Origin: Acidimicrobiia bacterium
GTDB taxonomy: Bacteria; Actinomycetota; Acidimicrobiia; Spongiisociales; ZC4RG35
NCBI GenBank assembly: GCA_028284765.1
Contig: JANQRA010000012.1
Location: forward strand, 1 to 64,000
Direction: 5' to 3'
DNA length: 64,000 bases
The notes beneath the pieces are model-generated. The model saw only the letters and a program-made list of their open reading frames with translations. It was not told the DNA's origin and searched no databases. Both the position numbers and the translations under genes were made by a program. This document shows positions 1 through 9,005 of the stretch, piece by piece; within the stretch, counting starts at the first letter, position 1, and each line of letters starts with the position of its first letter.

Positions 1-680
1 TCGGCCAACTCTGCCAGACGGTTCTTTTCACCCGGTCTAGCCCCCGCCCCGGCGAAGATCATCACCTGCTCGGCTGAGCTGATCTTCTCGACGATCTCGC
101 CCAGAGTCGACTCGTCAACCCCGAAACCTGCTGACTGGCGGTACGACTCCGGCATCTTGACTGCCGACTCCTCGACCATGTCGAACTGCACGTCCATTGG
201 TATGTCCAGGAATACCGGCCCACCTCTCCCTTTGAAGGCATTCCTTGCCGCGGTTGCGACGTAGTCGCCAAGCCGATCCACTTGCCAAGCTGTTGCAGCC
301 CAGTTGGTGATGGAATGGAAGAGCCGGGTGTGATCCATCTCCTGGAGCCCACCCTTCAGCTCCTGGCGCACGAGGTGTCGGCCACCGATGACCAGCATCG
401 GAGTACTTCCGTAGAAAGCTGTGGCGACCCCGGTGATCGTGTCGGTGACTCCTGGACCAGCGGTGACGGCGGCGACACCGAGCCTCCCGGTCAGCCTTGT
501 GTAGGCCTCCGCCGCATGTGCAGCCGTTTGTTCGTGGCGGACGTCAACGACCCGGATCCCTTCGGTGACACACCCATCGAGGATGGGAACGATGTGTCCG
601 CCGGTGAGGGTGAAGAGCGTGTCGACACCTTCGTTCTTGAGAGCTCTGGCGACGATCTGGCCGCCATGGATCTTGGCCAT
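1..680 (-). CDS. Thiamine-pyrophosphate-dependent enzyme, acetolactate synthase large-subunit-like (3' part lies outside the window)
   Basis: Reverse-strand translation MAKIHGGQIVARALKNEGVDTLFTLTGGHIVPILDGC...VRHEQTAAHAAEAYTRLTGRLGVAAVTAGPGVTDTITG is typical of the TPP-binding N-domain. The frame is open to the window edge. Confidence 0.85.
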   Translation of the reverse strand, partial: MAKIHGGQIVARALKNEGVDTLFTLTGGHIVPILDGCVTEGIRVVDVRHEQTAAHAAEAYTRLTGRLGVAAVTAGPGVTDTITGVATAFYGSTPMLVIGGRHLVRQELKGGLQEMDHTRLFHSITNWAATAWQVDRLGDYVATAARNAFKGRGGPVFLDIPMDVQFDMVEESAVKMPESYRQSAGFGVDESTLGEIVEKISSAEQVMIFAGAGARPGEKNRLAELA

Positions 681-689
681 CCGAAGACC

Positions 690-1439
690 TTACGACAGGA
701 CGTGTTCGAGGCCGAGATGAACGCCTGCCTCAAGCGATTGAATGTTGCGCACTGCCAGAACGGCCCCGGACGCAAAGGACTCATAGCTGGTCGATAGATG
801 CTCGATGGAGAGGACCTCTCCGGTGTTGGACAAAGCAACCTCTTGCTGTGAGATGAGACCGGGTAGCCGAAGGGCATGCACCCGAACACCCTCGACGTCA
901 GCCCCTCTCGCGCCTGGCACCAGCTCCTCCGAGCCGCCCGCTGATGACCCACCACCCGCGTTGATTCCCATGGCTGTAGCAAGAGCTGTCCCGCTCGGTG
1001 CGTCGGGCTTAGTGGAGTGATGACGCTCGATGACTTCCACCGCCTCGAAATGCTCCGCTGCCTCGGCGGCGAACTTCATCATCAAGACCGCGCCTATCGA
1101 GAAGTTCGGGACCACAAGGCAGGGGGCCTCGCTGATCCATAGTCTCCGCAACTCGTCGAGGCGCTCAGGTGTGAAGCCGGAGGTCCCAACCACGGTGGCC
1201 ATCCCCAGTTCGGCCCAAACAGTGAGATTGTCGAACACGACATCCGGATGGGCGGTCTCGACCATCACGTCGGCATGGGCTCGCAGCGGATCAGCGACAA
1301 TCGTCACCCCGCCCATTTCCTGGCCAGCCCGGTTGGGGTTGTACAGCGACGTGATTTGGAGGTCGTCGGCTGCCGAGACGGCATCGATGATGGGGCCTGC
1401 CAACTTTCCGCCAGCCCCTGAGACGGCAACCTCGATCAC
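690..1439 (-). CDS. dapB: 4-hydroxy-tetrahydrodipicolinate reductase
   Basis: 249 aa, GTG start; Rossmann motif VAVSGAGGKLAGPI, motif ERHHSTKPDAPSGTA characteristic of DapB. Confidence 0.93.
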   Translation of the reverse strand: MIEVAVSGAGGKLAGPIIDAVSAADDLQITSLYNPNRAGQEMGGVTIVADPLRAHADVMVETAHPDVVFDNLTVWAELGMATVVGTSGFTPERLDELRRLWISEAPCLVVPNFSIGAVLMMKFAAEAAEHFEAVEVIERHHSTKPDAPSGTALATAMGINAGGGSSAGGSEELVPGARGADVEGVRVHALRLPGLISQQEVALSNTGEVLSIEHLSTSYESFASGAVLAVRNIQSLEAGVHLGLEHVLS

Positions 1440-1442
1440 AGG

Positions 1443-1673
1443 TCAGTCCATCGTCATGGCAGTGCCGGCAAAGCCACCAGCAAAACCGCCAAGCAGGACT
1501 CCCGGCAGCGCCGCGGCCGCAAAGGAATCGAAGACGTCGAGATCAGTTATCAGCCAAACCCCCAGCGTGAGAACGACGAGGCACGCAGGGATCCCGATGA
1601 TCACCCCACGACTGATGGCCTTACCCATCCGAGCGGCAGGTGTGACGCCGCCTTCGTCAATAGCTTCAGACAT
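1443..1673 (-). CDS. Small hypothetical membrane protein
   Basis: 76 aa with two hydrophobic segments, packed between dapB and the MFS gene on the same strand. Confidence 0.6.
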   Translation of the reverse strand: MSEAIDEGGVTPAARMGKAISRGVIIGIPACLVVLTLGVWLITDLDVFDSFAAAALPGVLLGGFAGGFAGTAMTMD

Positions 1674-1682
1674 GTTTCGCCA

Positions 1683-2963
1683 TCATGCCAGATCAGCCTC
1701 TGGTTCGTTGTCAACGGTGGTTTGTACCAGGTCCGCTGGTGAGTCCATCCGACGGGCAGCCCATATGAACGGAAGCTGAAGCACATAGAGACAACCGGAG
1801 ATCGCGTATGCCAGCCCGAGGGAGTAGACGTCGGCCACTCTTCCGAGCACTGGCTGTGCGACGACACCCCCAGCGCTGCCCATCAAGGATGAAAACGACA
1901 GCACCGTGGCTCGCTGTTGTGATGGGATGAGGGCGTTGACGTAGGCCTGCTGCATTGGGCCGGACAGAGCCCATCCGAGTGCCGTGACAGTCAACAACGC
2001 TGTCGCAAACCAGAATCCGATCGGAATCTCGAAAAGGGTCGCTGCACCAACACCCACGAGGGCGACCGACGAAAAGACGACCTGGGCCATGATCACTCCA
2101 GTCCGCGTCTTGAAGCGTTTACGCGCCCAACCAACCGAGGCGCCGCCAACCATTTGCGCCACAGCGAAGACCGCTGCGGCGATACCTGAGAGATAGAAGG
2201 CCTCGGGATCGCCGAAGAGCTCCAGGAGGTAGGGCTGAAAGGCGTAGAAAACCCAAATCCCCACACCCGCCGAGAAAGGTGCGGCAAGCATGAACATCCG
2301 GACCGGTGGATTGCCGAGGCCGTGTTTGACAGATGCTTTGACGATTTTTTGGACCTCGTCACGGACAGAACTACCTGTCACCGGGGTGTAGCCAATGTCG
2401 TGCATCGCGACGAATGCGGCAATGATCACCGCAACCAGAAGCACCGACCGCATCACGTATGGAACACCAAGGCTGATCTGAGCGAGAAAGCCTCCGGCAA
2501 TGGTTCCGATGAGCGTGGCGGCACCAGTGACTGTCTGACCTCTCCCGAAGACCGTTTCAATCGGCCCGTCGAAACCTGTCGCGTCGAGTGCGTCAACGAG
2601 CCAGGCCTCCGTGGCACCTGAGAAGAATGTGAAACCAAGACCGATGAGGGCCGACACGACAATCCACCAGACGATCCCGGCCTCCCAAGCCCAGAGACCC
2701 AGATAGGCAGCGGTCGTGATGAGCAACGTCGTAGCGCCAAGGATGAACGATGCCCGTCGGCCGATGGTGTCCGCCACGACGCCTGTTGGGACCTCAAAGA
2801 GGACCATGCCGGCCGTGAACGCGGCGTTTGCCACGAACGCCTCGGTTATCGATAGCCCCGCATCGAGAAGGAACAACGTGTTGACACCCCAGATCAACGA
2901 GGCGGCGAGCGTTTGGAGGAGCAGCAGCGTGAGGTATGTGCGTTTGACGCGCTCCGGCGTCAT
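1683..2963 (-). CDS. MFS transporter
   Basis: 426 aa, ~12 hydrophobic segments, MFS-type loop GVVADTIGRRASF. Confidence 0.88.
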   Translation of the reverse strand: MTPERVKRTYLTLLLLQTLAASLIWGVNTLFLLDAGLSITEAFVANAAFTAGMVLFEVPTGVVADTIGRRASFILGATTLLITTAAYLGLWAWEAGIVWWIVVSALIGLGFTFFSGATEAWLVDALDATGFDGPIETVFGRGQTVTGAATLIGTIAGGFLAQISLGVPYVMRSVLLVAVIIAAFVAMHDIGYTPVTGSSVRDEVQKIVKASVKHGLGNPPVRMFMLAAPFSAGVGIWVFYAFQPYLLELFGDPEAFYLSGIAAAVFAVAQMVGGASVGWARKRFKTRTGVIMAQVVFSSVALVGVGAATLFEIPIGFWFATALLTVTALGWALSGPMQQAYVNALIPSQQRATVLSFSSLMGSAGGVVAQPVLGRVADVYSLGLAYAISGCLYVLQLPFIWAARRMDSPADLVQTTVDNEPEADLA

Positions 2964-3003
2964 GACTTCCGACTGTTCAAAGTCCAGTTAGCGTAACCGG
3001 CAG

Positions 3004-4014
3004 ATGTATGTCCCTTACGACGAAAGAAAATCCGAGATCCCATTCGCTTCTGCCGAGTACATCTCGTTTGCTTCACGTAACTCGTTCCTCGGGTGCCCAG
3101 CGGTTCCAATCGACGACCTAGGGGACGGCGAGGTCGTAATCGTCGGTGCGCCGTTCGATTGGGGTACCTCCTACCGGCCCGGGGCGCGATTCGGACCATC
3201 AGCCATCCGCAAGGCTGACTACGGAGCCATGGACGGCTACCGACCCCATCTCCCGACAGGTCTTGATCCGTTTGAGGTGCTCGGAGTGGTCGACGTCGGT
3301 GACGTATACGTCCTCCCCGGCCAGCTCGAAGGCTCAATCGAGCGAATCGCCGACGTAGTCACCAGTATCTGTGCGGCCGGGAAGGTGCCGATCATCTTGG
3401 GTGGTGACCACTCGATCACGTGGCCGAACGCCCTCGGGGTAGCGCGGGTCCACGGGTTTGGCGAGGTTGCCCTCATCCACTTCGACGCCCACGCTGACAC
3501 CGGGTTCGTGCAGAACGGGTCACTAGCCGGGCACGGCACACCGATGCGACGCCTCATCGAATCCGGAGCGATTCCCGGTCATCGTTTCGTCCAAATCGGT
3601 CTACGCGGGTATTGGCCGGAACCTCAGGTGATGGAGTGGATGAAGGAAAACAAGATGCGATCCTTTCTGATGCAGGACATCGTGAAGCGGGGGCTACCGG
3701 ATGTAGTCGACGAGGCGGTGAACTATGCGATGGATGGTGGTGCCAAGGGCGTGTTCATCTCCGTAGACGTGGACGTGGTCGACCCTGGACTTGCACCCGG
3801 GACCGGTACCCCAGAGCCCGGAGGTCTGAACGCCAGGGAAATCCTCGACTCGGTCCGACACCTGTCGCGCGAGTTGAACGTCCTCGGGGCTGATGTCGTC
3901 GAAGTCAGCCCTCCCTACGACGGAATCGCAGCACAAACCGCCTATCTGGCAAACCGGATTGTCCTCGAGGTCATGAACGGGATGGCGGAGCGAAAGACCG
4001 CCACCGGTCCCTGA
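3004..4014 (+). CDS. Agmatinase/ureohydrolase family protein
   Basis: 336 aa; ureohydrolase metal motifs GGDHSIT, DAHADT, SVDVDVVDP. Confidence 0.9.
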   Translation: MYVPYDERKSEIPFASAEYISFASRNSFLGCPAVPIDDLGDGEVVIVGAPFDWGTSYRPGARFGPSAIRKADYGAMDGYRPHLPTGLDPFEVLGVVDVGDVYVLPGQLEGSIERIADVVTSICAAGKVPIILGGDHSITWPNALGVARVHGFGEVALIHFDAHADTGFVQNGSLAGHGTPMRRLIESGAIPGHRFVQIGLRGYWPEPQVMEWMKENKMRSFLMQDIVKRGLPDVVDEAVNYAMDGGAKGVFISVDVDVVDPGLAPGTGTPEPGGLNAREILDSVRHLSRELNVLGADVVEVSPPYDGIAAQTAYLANRIVLEVMNGMAERKTATGP

Positions 4015-4570
4015 CCCTTCGATAGCCGCGCCTCACCGCCCTGAACAGCCAGATCGTCAGAGCGGTGGCTGCAATCACGAGAACGATCACGACGATGATC
4101 GCAAGAATCGGGTACTCGATTGCCAATAAGACGAGCGTGGCGACACCCAGATCCTCTCCCAAAGACACAGCCACGTTGGACACGGGCTCCGGCGAGGTGT
4201 TCACCGCAACTCGAGTGCTCGCCTTCGCCGCATGAGCATCGAGAGCCAGCAGGCCCGAGGTGATGGCGCCCACGGCAGCGCTGATGCTTTCTGACTCGCC
4301 AGCGATGACTGCGCCGAGAGCTGCAGCTCCGATCGGTCGGACAAAGGTGTGGATCGTGTCCCAGAAGCTGTCGAGAAACGGAACCTTGTCTGCGAAGAAC
4401 TCGACAACGAACAGGATCCCAGCGACAACCATCACATCAGTTCGTTGCAGCACTTCCGGGACGTCGGCCCAACCGGTCCGACCGGCCGCGCCGAGCATGA
4501 GCGTCACCAGGTAGAGGTTGATTCCTGACGCCCACCCGGTGCCAGCGATGGCGCCAAGTGTTTCAATCAT
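3971..4570 (-). CDS. DUF4126-like membrane protein
   Basis: 199 aa; N-terminus GTGWASGINLYLVTLMLGAAGRTGW and overall hydrophobic pattern match DUF4126 proteins from memory; SD gaggag upstream of the ATG. Confidence 0.75.
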   Translation of the reverse strand: MIETLGAIAGTGWASGINLYLVTLMLGAAGRTGWADVPEVLQRTDVMVVAGILFVVEFFADKVPFLDSFWDTIHTFVRPIGAAALGAVIAGESESISAAVGAITSGLLALDAHAAKASTRVAVNTSPEPVSNVAVSLGEDLGVATLVLLAIEYPILAIIVVIVLVIAATALTIWLFRAVRRGYRRVRDRWRSFAPPSRS

Positions 4571-4582
4571 GGTGCGTACTCC

Positions 4583-5614
4583 TCAGAGCTGGAACGTCTC
4601 CCAGGGGTGGTCACCCGGGACGCCCCACACTGCCCTCATGGTCCTCTTTGCAGGTTCCACGATGATCGCACCGCAAGTACCGACCTCGGTCATGTCGTCC
4701 ACACGTCGTGATATCTGCGGATCGGCGAAGAAGGCTTCGAGATCATCCGCAGTTTCGATGCCGATCTGCAGTCGGTCTGCGGAGTTGGTCACCCAGATCG
4801 GGTCGCGAGGACCCTCTTCGGCCGCCGTCTCTGGCACGAGACAGCTGTTGGCGTGAACCAACGGACGACCATTGGTCCTCGTGACCTTCTTGTTTTCGGG
4901 CATGGCTTCGATCATCGCTCCTTGCCCGTCGGGTCCCATCACGAAGTAGTTGTGACCACCGGCCAGGTCGGCGTCGAGGATCACCTTGACAGCATCGTCT
5001 AGATCGGTCTGCTCGAGGGCCTTCCGCACCACGAAGGGCCAGGTGACACCTGGCTTTCCCCAGGCCGTGAGATTGTTGATGCCCACCCCGATCCCGGCTT
5101 CGTTCATTCCCATCTGACCGAGACAGCCCGTGGTGGTCTGCACGTACGCATCAGGACCGACAAGCGGGTCGATCTTCAGAATGATCACGAACTCGCCGGC
5201 CGAGGCGTGCATGTCCCAGGTTTGGGCGAAATACCCCTTCTCAGGATTGATGATCCCGGTGCAGTTGTGCTCCTCTGGCCCGCTACCTACCCGCGTCCTG
5301 ACCACATCGACGAGATCGGTGAACCCACCGACGGCTACTGCTTCTTCAAGAGAGATGCCTGCGCTCATCGCCATGGATGCCATCTCTTCGTAGAGACTCT
5401 CCGAGAAGGCTTCATGGTGAGGCAGTGTCTCCGCGGCGCAGCTGAGAATGAGGTCCCGATTGGTCTCGCCGCCCGCCCAGGTCTCCTGGGAGCTCAGTTC
5501 AATGCGATCGTCGACGTACTTGCGGATGAGGGCGGCGCAGGTCTCGCCGTGCGCTACTCCAAGGTCGGCCGCATCTCCATACACCTCGAGAACTCGCAGA
5601 TCTCCGCCAAACAT
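4583..5614 (-). CDS. C45-family autoproteolytic acyltransferase/hydrolase (isopenicillin N acyltransferase-like)
   Basis: 343 aa; ...HNCTGIINPEKGYFAQTWDMH..., Ntn-hydrolase-like NCTG segment. Confidence 0.75.
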   Translation of the reverse strand: MFGGDLRVLEVYGDAADLGVAHGETCAALIRKYVDDRIELSSQETWAGGETNRDLILSCAAETLPHHEAFSESLYEEMASMAMSAGISLEEAVAVGGFTDLVDVVRTRVGSGPEEHNCTGIINPEKGYFAQTWDMHASAGEFVIILKIDPLVGPDAYVQTTTGCLGQMGMNEAGIGVGINNLTAWGKPGVTWPFVVRKALEQTDLDDAVKVILDADLAGGHNYFVMGPDGQGAMIEAMPENKKVTRTNGRPLVHANSCLVPETAAEEGPRDPIWVTNSADRLQIGIETADDLEAFFADPQISRRVDDMTEVGTCGAIIVEPAKRTMRAVWGVPGDHPWETFQL

Positions 5615-5652
5615 GGACCCAAATGTAGTTGGCGCGCCGCTCTCTCTTCCGA

Positions 5653-6099
5653 TCAGCCGTCGAGCGTCACCGTGTGAGTCGCATATTCCTCTTCGGTCCG
5701 CTCAAAGCCGAGTGCCTCGTAGAACCGCGACCCATCGTCGGTCACCGTACGCACCCGAACCCGATCAAAGCTCTCTCGCGCATGGTCGAGCAGCACTGTC
5801 ACCAGGTCGGCCCCGACCCCAAGACCCCGGAAATCGGAGGCGACATACACGTGACGGATGCGTCCGACACCAGGCTCATCGATGTAGGGATCGATGTTGA
5901 GGCCGCCAACGGCGATCGCCTGGTGCCCATCAGAGACGACAAGCAGGATCTCACCAGTTCGATCGAATCGATTCGCTCCCGACTCCCAGCTCTCGAGGAG
6001 CTCGGACATCATCCCGAACCCTTCAGTCCGCGCCGCCGCCTCGAGTCCTCCCAGCTCCACCGTCGCGTCGGTAACTCGGACAGTTGTAAGTCCTGCCAC
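5653..6099 (-). CDS. GNAT family N-acetyltransferase
   Basis: C-terminal IRHVYVASDFRGLGVGADLVTVLLDHA is a GNAT acetyl-CoA loop. Start set to GTG 6099, since the longer ORF overlaps the divergent gene. Confidence 0.82.
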   Translation of the reverse strand: MAGLTTVRVTDATVELGGLEAAARTEGFGMMSELLESWESGANRFDRTGEILLVVSDGHQAIAVGGLNIDPYIDEPGVGRIRHVYVASDFRGLGVGADLVTVLLDHARESFDRVRVRTVTDDGSRFYEALGFERTEEEYATHTVTLDG

Positions 6100-6110
6100 G
6101 ATGCCATCGT

Positions 6111-6656
6111 ATGGAGCGGATCGTCGTCGTGGGTACCAGCGGGTCGGGCAAGACCACGCTGGGACGCGCTCTCGGCGAGGTCCTGGAGATCCCACACCTG
6201 GAGATGGATTCCGAGTTCCATCGAGAAGGCTGGGATTCGACCCCAGACGACGAGTTCGGGGAGATCCTTCGAGAATTCGCAGCGCAATCCACCTGGGTGG
6301 CGGACGGGAACTACACCAGCCACGGGAGTCGAGAGCATCTCTGGCCCAGGGCAGACACCTTCATCTGGCTCGATCTCCCGAAACGGACGATCATGCGGCG
6401 CGTCGTAGCTCGAACCCTGAAAAGGGTCGTCACCAGGGAGAAACTGTGGGGCACGGTGGTCGAGCCGTGGTCGAACCTGTACAGCACCGACCCCTACAAA
6501 AACCTCATGCTCTGGGCGTGGCAGACCTACGACCACAATCGGGAGAAGTACGAGAAGATGATCGCCGATGGCTCATGGAGCCACGCTGAGGTCTACCGGC
6601 TGCGCACACCGGCTGAAGTCGACTCCTTCGTCGTCGGACTCAGGCCAGATCGTTGA
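6111..6656 (+). CDS. P-loop NTPase, adenylate kinase/topology-modulation-like
   Basis: Walker A GTSGSGKTT at the N-terminus; 181 aa; FIWLDLPKRTIMRRVVART. Confidence 0.82.
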   Translation: MERIVVVGTSGSGKTTLGRALGEVLEIPHLEMDSEFHREGWDSTPDDEFGEILREFAAQSTWVADGNYTSHGSREHLWPRADTFIWLDLPKRTIMRRVVARTLKRVVTREKLWGTVVEPWSNLYSTDPYKNLMLWAWQTYDHNREKYEKMIADGSWSHAEVYRLRTPAEVDSFVVGLRPDR

Positions 6657-7722
6657 CTCGGTCGTCGTAGATCGGCGCAACCTTCGACCAGTCGAAACGA
6701 CCGACGTCTTCTGAGGTCACTCTCGAAAGTCGCGCTCGACGACCACCATCCGAGACGGCCTTGACCAGGAGAGCATCGAGTTCGCTGTCGCTCTTGTACA
6801 GCACCTCGCGATGGACTGGTTCCGGCAACAAACCCGGATAAGACAGGTCGTCAGGAAGCACTGGCACGGCGCCGGCAGCCATCGCCTCCACCACAGCTAT
6901 GCCGAAGAACTCATGGTCGGCGGTGCTGAGCACCACGCTCGCTTCATTGAGCAGGGCCTCGTATTGGTCCCTCTCCGCGAATCCATAGTGAACGACCCGT
7001 TCCCCTAGGGCTGCGCGACCCTCCTCGAAACCCTCGGGAGTATTGGCGAAGTTCTCGCCGCAGATAGCCACCCGGAAGTCCAACTCCGTATCGGCGAGTC
7101 GGGCCAGCGCACTCCACATACGTGCGGGATTCTTGTCGTGCTCCCACCTCTGATTCCAGATCACTAGCGGGGGTTCGGGCTTCGGACCGCCTTTGACAAA
7201 TGTGAGATCTACTCCAACGGGAACCACGGTCGACTTCAACCACACTCCGTCGACGAGGCTCGTATGCCGGTGGTCCGGGAAGTGATTCAAGAACTTGGGC
7301 AACGCTTCGAAAACGGCATCGCGATGGAATGCGGTGTTGAACCAGACCTCGTCAGCGCGAACCATCGACGACCAGTTCATATAGGCATAGGCAAGGTCGT
7401 CTCGTGCAGTCGGCGACAGCGGATAGGTGAGCTGGTTTTCGTGCATGTAGAGCACGGTCTTTGCATCCGCAAGACGTCTCCCTGCATGACCCAGATACGA
7501 CGGGAGGTCGAGCATGTCACTGGCAATCACCACATCCGGCCTCAGGTCGGAGGCAGTGAGCTTTCGAGCGAGAGTGAGAGAGCCTCCAAACATTCGCCAC
7601 TTCCAGAATCGGCCCGCCAACGTATGCAAATTCACATGGTGGGTGCTCGACGATGCATACCCCTCAGCCCAGGCCCGGTGGGAGCCACTGAAATAGGGCT
7701 CTACGAGAAGGACTTCAGACAC
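6640..7722 (-). CDS. DUF3524-containing glycosyltransferase, tRNA-queuosine alpha-mannosyltransferase-like
   Basis: 360 aa; N-terminus VEPYFSGSHRAWAEGY...GRFWKWRMFGGSLTLA is the DUF3524/GTDC1 signature; GT4-like C-terminus STADHEFFGIAVVEAMAAGAVPVLP. Confidence 0.85.
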   Translation of the reverse strand: MSEVLLVEPYFSGSHRAWAEGYASSSTHHVNLHTLAGRFWKWRMFGGSLTLARKLTASDLRPDVVIASDMLDLPSYLGHAGRRLADAKTVLYMHENQLTYPLSPTARDDLAYAYMNWSSMVRADEVWFNTAFHRDAVFEALPKFLNHFPDHRHTSLVDGVWLKSTVVPVGVDLTFVKGGPKPEPPLVIWNQRWEHDKNPARMWSALARLADTELDFRVAICGENFANTPEGFEEGRAALGERVVHYGFAERDQYEALLNEASVVLSTADHEFFGIAVVEAMAAGAVPVLPDDLSYPGLLPEPVHREVLYKSDSELDALLVKAVSDGGRRARLSRVTSEDVGRFDWSKVAPIYDDRVNDLA

Positions 7723-7769
7723 CGGCTCAACTTAGGCCGACAAACGATTCCAGAACTAGCCTCGTGGCC

Positions 7770-9005
7770 ATGGGATCTTTCTGGCATCCCTTCGCCGAGA
7801 TGTCCAAGGTGCGGCATGCGCCTTTCATCATCGATCGCGGCGAAGGCATTTACGTATACGACGAAGACAACAACCGCTATCTAGATGCGGCGGCATCTCT
7901 GTGGTACATGAACATTGGCTACGGCCGTGACGAGATCGTCGACGCGATGGACGCTCAAGCTCGCAAGCTGCCTGCCTTCCACTCATTCATCGACTACGGC
8001 ACCCGTGCGCCAATGGAGCTGGCAGCCAACATCGCCGCCGTCTCCCCCGACCCGGAGTCGAAGGTCTTCTTCGGATCAGGGGGGTCAGACGCAATCGACA
8101 CCGCTGCCAAGCTCGCGCGTAGATACTTCAATGCCATCGGCCAGCCGGAGCGGACCGTGTTCATCTCTCGGGAGTGGGGCTATCACGGAATGCACACCTA
8201 CGGCACGACACTTGGTGGCATGGAGCCGAACCTGGCCGGATACGGCGGCGATCTGGTACCTGATGTGATCACTGTCCCCTACGACGACTCTGAAGCGGTG
8301 GAGAAAGCGATCGACCATGCAGGAGCCGACCGAGTCGCCGGAATCTTCGTAGAGGCGGTCATTGGAGCCGGTGGGATCAGACCGGTCGAACCCTCTTACC
8401 TGACGGATGTCCAACAGCTGGTGCACGATGCTGGCGGCCTGTACATCTCCGACGAAGTCATCACCGGCTTCGGCAGGGTCGGTGGCTGGTTTGCTGCCAG
8501 CAAGTACGGGCTACAACCCGACCTCATCACCTTTGCCAAGGGAGTCACGTGCGGATACGCACCTCTCGGCGGCGTGGTGGCGGCGTCGCACATCGCGGAG
8601 CCTTTCTTCAACACGCCGGGGCTTATCTTCCGCCACGGCTACACCTATTCGGGCCATACGACGGCTTGCGTAGCCGGACTGGTGGTGATGGATATCATCG
8701 AACGGGAAGGACTTCTCGCCCGTGCCGCAAAACTCGAGGGTGAGATCTATGACGCGTTGGCACCGCTCGAAGAGCTGGATGTTGTCACCAACGTCCGCCG
8801 AGGAGTGGGTGCGCTGGCCGCAATTCAACTCGACACAGCTGATGACACGCTTGCGCCACGCGCCGCCACGGCCTGTCGTGAAGCGGGCGTCCTGACGAGG
8901 GCAGTCGGCGGTGGCGGCCTTCAGGTGAGCCCGCCCTTGACCATGACCCCAGATCAAGTCGAAGAGATGGGTTCTCTATTCAGGGCAGGGCTCGAGACTC
9001 TGTGA
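7770..9005 (+). CDS. Class-III pyridoxal-phosphate aminotransferase
   Basis: GGSDAIDTAAKLAR, ISDEVITGFGR, TFAKGVTCGYAPLGG (PLP Lys). ATG 7770 preferred over GTG 7764. Confidence 0.9.
   Translation: MGSFWHPFAEMSKVRHAPFIIDRGEGIYVYDEDNNRYLDAAASLWYMNIGYGRDEIVDAMDAQARKLPAFHSFIDYGTRAPMELAANIAAVSPDPESKVFFGSGGSDAIDTAAKLARRYFNAIGQPERTVFISREWGYHGMHTYGTTLGGMEPNLAGYGGDLVPDVITVPYDDSEAVEKAIDHAGADRVAGIFVEAVIGAGGIRPVEPSYLTDVQQLVHDAGGLYISDEVITGFGRVGGWFAASKYGLQPDLITFAKGVTCGYAPLGGVVAASHIAEPFFNTPGLIFRHGYTYSGHTTACVAGLVVMDIIEREGLLARAAKLEGEIYDALAPLEELDVVTNVRRGVGALAAIQLDTADDTLAPRAATACREAGVLTRAVGGGGLQVSPPLTMTPDQVEEMGSLFRAGLETL

Noticed and set aside
5629-6408. 259-aa plus-strand ORF across the GNAT gene and P-loop NTPase gene
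   Set aside because: Overlaps two well-supported genes in other frames.
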